Shown piece after piece: positions 1 through 5,373 of a DNA stretch of 7,138 nucleotides (position 1 is the stretch's first letter; each line of letters starts with the position of its first letter). This DNA comes from an uncultured Caryophanales bacterium. Lineage in GTDB: Bacteria > Bacillota_I > Bacilli_A > Acholeplasmatales > Anaeroplasmataceae. The stretch lies in the NCBI GenBank assembly GCA_937885165.1, contig CAKZZJ010000143.1, positions 1-7,138 of the forward strand. Reading direction: 5' to 3'. A program made the translations under genes and the position numbers. A model generated the notes under the pieces. That model was not told the origin of the DNA and did no database searches. It worked only from the letters and a program-made list of their open reading frames with translations.

Positions 1-342
1 GTGGGTGATATTTCTGTAAAGACCGCAAGCGGAATGGAACTTACCTGTAAAAAAGAAAAATGGGGAAATATTGGTTGTGATGGATTTTTTTATTATACCA
101 TGCCCGCGGAAAATGTCACTGTTACCGTAACATTTGAGGAAAGAACAGGCCTCAAAGGTATATGGTTGAGCGACAGTTACATTGTAACAATGAACGGAAT
201 TGCTGATATTGAATTTATAGACAAAGGTGCAGAAACGCTTGTAAATACACAATATGCAAGTAACAAGAATAAAGTTTATGTAAAAGTTGATGATGATGAA
301 ATAATTGAAGCTATAAATGAAATATATAATGAAGATTTATAA
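1..342 (+). CDS. C-terminal part of a surface/secreted protein with an InlB-type repeat (5' truncated by window)
   Basis: The reading frame is open from the first base and ends at TAA 340-342. The GTG at position 1 is probably an internal valine, because the protein opens in the middle of a repeat domain. Residues 2-47 follow the pattern of divergent InlB B-repeat / 'bacterial repeat' modules: GD-x-V near the start, then a closing motif YYTMPAENVTVTVTFEE (residues 31-47). These modules are beta-rich stalk units of exported surface proteins and lipoproteins. Residues 48-113 form a separate C-terminal piece that I do not recognise. It has alternating hydrophobic residues (LKGIWLSDSYIVTMNG) and an acidic, helix-like tail, and may be a small beta domain. 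There is no LPXTG sorting signal or C-terminal TM segment, so any anchoring would have to come from the missing N-terminus. The repeat call is fairly secure; the role of the whole protein is unknown. Confidence 0.7.
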   Translation: MGDISVKTASGMELTCKKEKWGNIGCDGFFYYTMPAENVTVTVTFEERTGLKGIWLSDSYIVTMNGIADIEFIDKGAETLVNTQYASNKNKVYVKVDDDEIIEAINEIYNEDL

Positions 343-363
343 AGAGCTTAGGCTCTTTTTTTT
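341..363 (+). terminator. Intrinsic terminator of the rightward surface-protein gene
   Basis: A 7-bp perfect stem, AAAGAGC (341-347) with GCTCTTT (352-358) and loop TTAG, overlaps the stop codon and runs into eight T residues (356-363). It ends the plus-strand gene just before the converging ABC operon. Confidence 0.85.
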
Positions 364-365
364 GC

Positions 366-396
366 AAAAAAAAGCAGTTGAAATTAATCAACCACT
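366..396 (-). terminator. Intrinsic terminator of the leftward ABC transporter operon
   Basis: Read on the minus strand, a 9-bp stem (388-396 with 373-381, two G-T wobbles, 6-nt loop at 382-387) is followed by eight T residues (366-373 on the plus strand). It starts immediately after the permease stop codon. Together with the 341-363 hairpin it forms a compact back-to-back pair of terminators between converging genes. Confidence 0.8.
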
Positions 397-2844
397 TTAT
401 CTATTATCTTTTAATGAGTCTATCATATTGACTCTTGCAGCTTTTCTCTTTAAAGCAAGCAATGTTAGTGCGTAGGTTGCAATAATAGTACCGATAACAA
501 TAAATATTGTTTTTATGCTAATTGTTACAGGCATGATAATATTGTTATTTTCCACAGTTGATCTGAAATATATCGACAGTATAAGATAAGCAAGCGGAAT
601 ACCTACTCCTATACCAATTGGTACAAGTACATGGTTACCATCAATTATCATTCTGTTTATTTCGCTTTGTTTATATCCTAAAACCATAAGCATTGAGATA
701 TTTCCTTGATTATCTTCAATTATAACATTAACTACAGTAAATACAGCAATTACACAAATAAGTATACCTATTATTAATACTGTATATATAATAGGTGTTC
801 TTTCTTTTAATTTTGCATCTTTTTGTTTCTCTATAGATGATTTTTGGAAGATATTTAAAATATCTGATGATTCAATCTTATCACCTAATGATTCTTTTGA
901 TAATACTATATTATAAAGATTTTCAAATTTACCTTCTTTTTTTTCTTCGGTAAAGAAGTCCATTATTACATCAACTAATTCACTGTCAAACTCTCCAGAA
1001 GAAAATAAAGAATATATTGTAGAAAAATAAGAATCTATGACATTTGCTTTAGTAGTAATTATATATGATAATAATCCATTATCTATAATTCCTGTTAACG
1101 TAAATTTTAGAGGCTCTTTATTGAAATTTGAATAAATAGTTATTTCATCTCCTACATTTACTTTCATTAATCTAGCACAAAGCTTAGACATGTAAAAATC
1201 ATCATCTGTTAAAGAAGTAATTTTTGTACCATCAACTAAGGTTGTATACCAAAGATTCATATTAGAAGTAGAAGCCCCCATAAGAGGTATCTTTCTATCA
1301 TTATATTCATAAATTGTCGCAATCATATAATTTTCATCCTGACTGCTGATGTCCTCTTCACTTGCAAGCTGTGGTATAGAAAGAGTATATTCATACTCAA
1401 AATCACCCGCTTTTTTCATAGCTTGTGATACTATACCATCAATTGTATCAAACATCATAAGTGATAGTGTGATAATAAGAGTTGATATCATTACACCTAA
1501 AAATACTACAAAAGTTCTGCCTTTATTGATTACAAGTGATCTTAAAGCGAATTTATAAGTAATTTTTGTTCTTTTTTTAGTAAGAAAACTAGATGCCTTT
1601 GATTTAGTTCCAGCACCTCTTAATAATGTTGTTATTGGTTTATTAATTAATACCTTAACTGTGACTATTGAAGCGAGAACATAGATAATTGAAGGTATTG
1701 TAATACCTAAAATCGCCATATACCATGGATAAATAAAGTCAATCTTCATTACTTCAAAATCACCGGTCGCGAGTTTACCGAAGAACCCCGATGAAATGTA
1801 GACTATAATTGTCATAAGAATCCCACCGATAATACCTGGTATGACTGACAAAATTGCATAATGATAGCATACCTCTTTACCACTATATCCTAGTGCTTCA
1901 ATAGTACCTATAATCTTCTGATCATTCTTAATCTTAATATTTAAGACAATAGCTATTAAAGCAACAACCGCAATAGGTGTTATTGCCAAAAACAAGAAAG
2001 AAAATGAAATATACATTTTTGGTCTTGTATATAGCATTTTAATTCTTCCTGATGTTAATGCTACATTGTACTGATATACAATGTAATTATCAAATAAATA
2101 AGTTCTTAATTTATCAACATCAGTTAAACCACCAACATCATATTTTAAAGAATATGTTGTAGCAAATGAAATATTTCCACCTGATACAGAATTATATTCA
2201 TTAAATTCATCATCATTTAGATAAGCAATGAAAAATGAATTGTAATTTGCATAAGTATCTGTAGCATTTTCAACCATATATAAATAGTCAGGTCTTACAA
2301 AAAAGCCTACTATCTTATATTTCTTTTCGCCGATAATGATTCTAGAATTGTCACTTTCTAAACTAATATTATGCTTTATTGCATATTTTTCATTGATTAC
2401 TATTTCATCATTTTTCAATTCTGAAACAGAACTTAAATTATATCCGCTCTTTTGTTCAGTTATAGTATATAAATTTGTTTTTGTATTTTCACTGAATATT
2501 CTTGCACGAGTATTATCAGTTGTTACATCATTACCATCATCATCAAGTGTTTTTGTCTCAAGGGCATCAAAATATTGTTGTTTTTCAAGCAAAACATTAA
2601 ACTTTTCCTCGATTATTGGTATTTCTTCATCTTTAATAGTCGAAAAAGCAGAAAAATTAGCATCCTCAACAATTTTTTCTTTAAATAAGTTATTAACATA
2701 ATTTTGTATACCTGTACCACAGGTATAAAGAAGTGCGAAAGCCATGACACATAGCATTGTTAATATACTTGCAGCGATATAAAAGATGATATTGCTTTTA
2801 ATGTTATGCTTATATCTGTTATTAAGCTTTAAATTTAATTTCAT
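397..2844 (-). CDS. FtsX/MacB-type ABC transporter permease, two FtsX domains
   Basis: An 815-residue membrane protein, the permease partner of the ATPase encoded just upstream. Eight TM segments are visible, at about residues 18-42, 281-303, 328-352, 374-397, 443-466, 684-708, 736-759 and 777-798. This is two copies of a 1+3 arrangement. The loops 43-280 and 467-683 should be extracytoplasmic (MacB-core-like). Each three-TM block is an FtsX domain with the conserved cytoplasmic coupling motif: IIGTIEALGYSGKEV at 311-325 and ISMLMVLGYKQSEI at 716-729. In this family (type VII ABC systems: MacB, LolCDE, FtsEX) the permease usually does not form a classic channel but transmits ATP-driven movement to extracellular domains, to export or extract peptides or lipids or to drive partners. 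The substrate here cannot be told. The start is supported by GTGAGG with 7 nt spacing. That Shine-Dalgarno overlaps the stop of the ATPase gene, so translation is probably coupled. No MFP adaptor or two-component genes lie beside it. Confidence 0.92.
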   Translation of the reverse strand: MKLNLKLNNRYKHNIKSNIIFYIAASILTMLCVMAFALLYTCGTGIQNYVNNLFKEKIVEDANFSAFSTIKDEEIPIIEEKFNVLLEKQQYFDALETKTLDDDGNDVTTDNTRARIFSENTKTNLYTITEQKSGYNLSSVSELKNDEIVINEKYAIKHNISLESDNSRIIIGEKKYKIVGFFVRPDYLYMVENATDTYANYNSFFIAYLNDDEFNEYNSVSGGNISFATTYSLKYDVGGLTDVDKLRTYLFDNYIVYQYNVALTSGRIKMLYTRPKMYISFSFLFLAITPIAVVALIAIVLNIKIKNDQKIIGTIEALGYSGKEVCYHYAILSVIPGIIGGILMTIIVYISSGFFGKLATGDFEVMKIDFIYPWYMAILGITIPSIIYVLASIVTVKVLINKPITTLLRGAGTKSKASSFLTKKRTKITYKFALRSLVINKGRTFVVFLGVMISTLIITLSLMMFDTIDGIVSQAMKKAGDFEYEYTLSIPQLASEEDISSQDENYMIATIYEYNDRKIPLMGASTSNMNLWYTTLVDGTKITSLTDDDFYMSKLCARLMKVNVGDEITIYSNFNKEPLKFTLTGIIDNGLLSYIITTKANVIDSYFSTIYSLFSSGEFDSELVDVIMDFFTEEKKEGKFENLYNIVLSKESLGDKIESSDILNIFQKSSIEKQKDAKLKERTPIIYTVLIIGILICVIAVFTVVNVIIEDNQGNISMLMVLGYKQSEINRMIIDGNHVLVPIGIGVGIPLAYLILSIYFRSTVENNNIIMPVTISIKTIFIVIGTIIATYALTLLALKRKAARVNMIDSLKDNR

Positions 2845-2856
2845 CTTTATTCCTCA

Positions 2857-3561
2857 CTATAATTCTAATTCATCTGCAGTAATCTTATTTTTATTATCTT
2901 CAACACTATTTACATTACCATCTTTAAATCTGATAATTACATCGGCAATACCCTGAATAACCTCATTGTGAGTAATAATTATAATAGTAGTATGATATTT
3001 TTGATTAACTTTTTCTATAACCTTTAGTACACTTCTTGATGATTTTGTATCAAGCGCTCCTGTAAGTTCATCACAAAGTAATATCTTAGGATTTTTTACC
3101 AAAGCTCTAGCGATTGCTATTCTTTGTTGCTGACCACCAGATAATTCTCTTGGAAATCTATCTTTTAAATTAGCAATTTCAAGAGATTCCATAATATCAT
3201 CAATATCAAGATTATTTTCTTTATTAGATATATCTGATACAACCTCTATATTTTCAAGTGCTGTTAAATCAGGAACCAGATTATAAAACTGGAATACAAA
3301 ACCTATAACTTTTCTTCTATAATCAGTCAGACCCTTTTTGTTGGCATTAGATATATCAATACCATCAACAACAATGCTGCCGCTGGTTAATGTATCAAGC
3401 CCACCAATCATATTAAGAAGTGTAGACTTACCAGAACCAGATGGTCCTAATACAACATATACCTTACCTTCATCAAGGGATAAGTTTACACCATCAAGTG
3501 CTTTTACAAGTGATTCACCACTACCATATTCTTTTCTAGCATCTTTAATTTCAATTAACAT
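2857..3561 (-). CDS. ABC transporter ATP-binding protein (FtsE/MacB/LolD type)
   Basis: A 234-residue cytoplasmic ATPase of full family length with every catalytic motif: Walker A GPSGSGKST (39-47), Q-loop Q91 in FQFYNLVPDL, signature LSGGQQQR (140-147), Walker B KILLCDE with catalytic E165, D-loop ALD (169-171) and switch histidine H198 in ITHN. The LSGGQQQR and TGALD motifs are typical of the ATPases that serve FtsX-type permeases. One small oddity is E-L-T after Walker B, where the family usually has E-P-T. The acidic C-terminal tail (about 219-234) lies outside the core. It is the first gene of the operon and lies 12 nt upstream of the permease gene, whose Shine-Dalgarno overlaps its TAG stop. 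Its own start has GAGG 8 nt upstream. It is preceded by a strong promoter carrying a dyad (3587-3620). It should energise the permease; the transported molecule is unknown. Confidence 0.95.
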   Translation of the reverse strand: MLIEIKDARKEYGSGESLVKALDGVNLSLDEGKVYVVLGPSGSGKSTLLNMIGGLDTLTSGSIVVDGIDISNANKKGLTDYRRKVIGFVFQFYNLVPDLTALENIEVVSDISNKENNLDIDDIMESLEIANLKDRFPRELSGGQQQRIAIARALVKNPKILLCDELTGALDTKSSRSVLKVIEKVNQKYHTTIIIITHNEVIQGIADVIIRFKDGNVNSVEDNKNKITADELEL

Positions 3562-3586
3562 TTTAACAACCTCGCAAATAACTTTT

Positions 3587-3612
3587 TAGTAATTATATAA
3601 CAATAATTACTA
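3587..3612. promoter_or_regulatory. Perfect inverted repeat over the ABC promoter (candidate operator)
   Basis: TAGTAATTAT (3587-3596) and ATAATTACTA (3603-3612) are perfect 10-bp complements separated by 6 nt. The dyad covers the whole -10 element and most of the -10/-35 spacer. No T tract follows and it lies upstream of the coding region, so it fits a binding site for a dimeric repressor better than a terminator. The centre-to-centre spacing of the half-sites is 16 bp. MarR-, PadR-, GntR/YtrA- and TetR-type repressors often control FtsX-type exporters through such sites. No regulator gene is in the window, so its identity is open. Confidence 0.7.
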
Positions 3613-3620
3613 TATTTCAA
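3592..3620 (-). promoter_or_regulatory. Sigma-A-type promoter of the ABC transporter operon
   Basis: On the minus strand TTGAAA (-35, 3615-3620) and a perfect TATAAT (-10, 3592-3597) are separated by exactly 17 nt. Transcription should begin near 3585, about 24 nt before the ATPase start codon, so the leader is short and leaves no room for a riboswitch. Control would therefore have to act at initiation. Confidence 0.85.
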
Positions 3621-3735
3621 ACAGAATAAAAATACATATTTTTTAAAACATTTACAAAAAAGATACTAAAGCGAGAAAAAAAGGCATTAAGAATATATTT
3701 TTAATACTAATAAGTTTATTTAAATCATATTTCAT

Positions 3736-3774
3736 ACATTCTTTTGGTTTAGAGTCTAACATTCTTTCGGTTTA
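3736..3774 (+). repeat. Two 16-nt direct repeats, 23-bp period, upstream of the DUF4143 pseudogene
   Basis: ACATTCTTTTGGTTTA (3736-3751) and ACATTCTTTCGGTTTA (3759-3774) differ at one base and are spaced start to start by 23 bp, about two helical turns. The copies lie on either side of the putative -35 element of the rightward gene. I saw no third copy upstream. They look like paired binding sites for a regulator, or a mark left by the gene's mode of spread; neither is proven. Confidence 0.75.
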
Positions 3775-3784
3775 ATGATATTAT
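3756..3784 (+). promoter_or_regulatory. Putative extended -10 promoter of the DUF4143 pseudogene
   Basis: TGATATTAT (3776-3784) is an extended -10 (TGn plus TATTAT, 5 of 6 to consensus). A weak -35 CTAACA (3756-3761, 4 of 6) lies 17 nt upstream, between the two direct repeats. A ribosome binding site GTGAGG (3805-3810) precedes the ATG at 3816 by 5 nt, so the initiation signals survive although the gene is broken. Confidence 0.5.
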
Positions 3785-3815
3785 TTGGGAAAATAAGCAA
3801 TAATGTGAGGTTTTT

Positions 3816-4853
3816 ATGAGTGATAAATTTGATTATACACCAAGATTATTTGATGATGTTTTAGCTTTTTCTTTAAGATCGAAAGGAGCAGTACTGGTTG
3901 TTGGACCTAAATGGTGTGGTAAGTCAACAACATGCAAAAAACAGGCTAAAACAGTAATAGATTAAATGCCGATTCTAACCAGAAAAAATTTGATTGAGTT
4001 TGCTAAAAATGGACCGGTTGAATTCTTAAATCAGGGTGAAAATCCAATTCTAATTGATGAATGGCAACACATATCATTTATTTGGGATCAAATTAAGGTT
4101 GAAATAGATGAATCAAGAAGTTTTGGGCAATATATTAACAGGAAGTTTATCTGACAAAGAAAAATATGATGATTCAGTTGATAATATAAGACATACAGGA
4201 AATGGAAGATTTACAAAAAAATGATGAGAACAATGTCGCTTTATGAATGTGGGGAAAGCAAAGGCAACGTTTCAATAAAAAAATATTAAATAATGAATTT
4301 AATCCTTGTATGTCTGATTTGACAATTGGGGATTATGCATATCTTATTTGTAGAGGTGGCTGGCCACTATCACTGATAGGTGATAAAGAAGCAGCACTAG
4401 AACAGGCATTTTCATATTATGAGATTAACTAGCGAAGATATATTTTCTTTAAATGAAATTTCTTTAAGAAAAGATGGACAAAGAGCCAAACATCTTTTAA
4501 GGGCCTATTCAAGAAATATTTCTGTTGCAACTACAGACGAAACTTTAAAAAATGATATTAAATCATTTGAAGACACTTTTGATAAAGAAACATTTACTAA
4601 ATATATGAATGCTTTAAAAAATTTATATGTGGTCGAAGAATTAAATGCCTGGAATCCCTACTTTAGATCAAAAACTATAGTTAGAACTAAGGCAACAAGA
4701 CACTATGTTGACCCTTCAATAGCCACAGAATCATTAGGCTTATCCTCTAGTGGTCTTTTAAAAGACATGATGACGTTTGGATTATTATTTGAATCACTAG
4801 CAGTAAGAGATATAAGAGTTTATGTTGTTCCGTTAGGATGCTTAAGAAACTAA
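3816..4853 (+). pseudogene. Decayed AAA ATPase / DUF4143 protein (COG1373 type)
   Basis: The pieces join into one protein of the solitary AAA_14/DUF4143 ATPase family, whose function is poorly known. Visible motifs are Walker A GPKWCGKST (3903-3929), Walker B ILIDEWQ (about 4047-4067), LTGS (4135-4146), GRF (about 4204-4212), CRGGWP (4349-4366) and the DUF4143 run WNPYFRSKT. The lesions are: (1) in-frame TAA at 3963; (2) a 2-nt loss in a TA run near 4131-4137; (3) A7 where A8 would keep frame, 4215-4221; (4) another A7 at 4277-4283; (5) a frame change near 4425-4430, best read as loss of TA; (6) an internal deletion near 4818-4829. There the frame passes from LAVRDIRVY straight to VVPLGCLRN, which resembles the family's extreme C-terminus (from memory, GVYVVPIGCL). 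About 110-130 residues of the nuclease-like C-terminal region would be missing. Promoter, Shine-Dalgarno and Walker motifs remain, but only a 49-residue N-terminal peptide can be made from the native start. Confidence 0.88.
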
Positions 4854-4861
4854 TTGAATTG

Positions 4862-4905
4862 AAAAAAGGAAGATTTTTGAATTAAATCATTTGATCTTCT
4901 TTTTT
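4862..4905. terminator. Hairpin with flanking A and T runs, possible bidirectional terminator
   Basis: AAAAAAG-(G)-AAGAT (4862-4874, one bulged G) pairs with ATCTTCTTTTTT (4894-4905) around a 19-nt loop. It lies just after the DUF4143 stop on the plus strand and after the degenerate minus-strand gene, so it could serve either. The GC content is low and the T run is part of the stem, so the strength is doubtful. Confidence 0.45.
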
Positions 4906-4940
4906 ATTTCTTACTTATTCTTTTTGTTTTGAAACCTTAA

Positions 4941-5258
4941 TTAATTGAATTTAACATCAGTCTTATATGCTTCAGGTAAGATAGTAACAACTAATTAATA
5001 TGCATACCCATCAAATACGTTATATAAGTCTGCATCTTCAAGCACGCTTGTAAATGTATTTTTTTCAACTGCAACTACACTTGAGTCATCATTTTAATCA
5101 AAACTTACTTTAAAAGTTTCTAAAGCATTAGAAGATATTGGTGATTCTTTAGTAGTAGATGGATTTGATTGTGTAATTTATGTGTCTCATTTCCTTTATT
5201 TGCACATTGCCTAAGACAAGTCCAAAAATTAAAATTTTCTTCTTCGTTTTCTTTTCAT
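4941..5258 (-). pseudogene. Degenerate lipoprotein gene whose 3' part is homologous to the peptidase C-terminus
   Basis: On the minus strand, three frames give a recognisable but broken secreted protein. An ATG at 5256-5258 starts a lysine/arginine-rich run. A hydrophobic stretch ILIFGLVLG follows in another frame, then CANKGNETHK in a third (position of a possible lipobox cysteine), then a Ser/Thr-rich linker (SNPSTTKESP) back in the first frame. That last frame continues through TAA codons at about 5091-5093 and 4995-4997 to a final TAA at 4941-4943. Before the second stop it reads TFTSVLEDADLYNVFD, against TFTSILEDAGLYSVFD in the intact peptidase, and similarity continues as LVVTI against LINTI. 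The remnant may be an internally deleted paralogue of that peptidase, or another lipoprotein gene joined to a copy of the peptidase 3' end. The part before the shared tail (KVSFD, NDDSSVVAVEKN) is not peptidase-like. It lies beyond the peptidase terminator and is not expected to give a product. Confidence 0.6.
5010..5057 (-). repeat. Partial copy of the peptidase 3' end (direct repeat with 5413-5460)
   Basis: These 48 bases align without gaps to 5413-5460 inside the intact peptidase gene, same orientation, 403 bp apart. I count 40 of 48 identical, including GCTTGTAAATGT at one end and CTGCATCTTC in the middle. Several of the eight mismatches fall at third codon positions, so the copy was probably coding for some time after duplication. 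Confidence 0.75.
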
Positions 5259-5321
5259 TTTTGATTTCTAAAAATCGCTGTATTTTATAATTGTTTTAAC
5301 TAATTTTAAATATTCTTTCCC

Positions 5322-5350
5322 AAAAAAAATGAGGCGATTTTTCACCTCAT
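5322..5350 (-). terminator. Intrinsic terminator of the peptidase gene
   Basis: Minus-strand stem ATGAGGTG (5343-5350) with CGCCTCAT (5329-5336), 8 bp with one G-T pair and a 6-nt loop, followed by a run of eight T residues (5322-5329). It lies 23 nt after the peptidase stop codon. Confidence 0.88.
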
Positions 5351-5373
5351 AAATATATTTTATTATAAAACTT

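Noticed and set aside
1..3. GTG at position 1 as a true start codon
   Set aside because: The translation begins in the middle of an InlB-type repeat with no signal peptide, so the window edge most likely cuts the gene.
1349..3589. Plus-strand open frames inside the ABC operon (1349-1558, 2336-2701, 3338-3589)
   Set aside because: They are antisense to intact, motif-rich coding sequence, lack ribosome binding sites and have low-complexity Ser/Leu-rich translations.
3697..3714. AT-rich near-palindrome TTAAGAATATATTTTTAA as an operator
   Set aside because: Its symmetry is imperfect, it consists almost only of A and T, and it has no clear position relative to either promoter. Chance is likely at this base composition.
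4215..4283. Programmed ribosomal frameshifting at the two A7 runs, which are slippery-like
   Set aside because: At least two further frame changes, an in-frame TAA at 3963 and a lost domain would also need explaining, so decay is far simpler.
3966..4432. Separate small genes at 3966-4154 and 4247-4432
   Set aside because: Both are fragments of one DUF4143 protein. Consecutive family motifs continue across the frame changes, and neither fragment has its own ribosome binding site.
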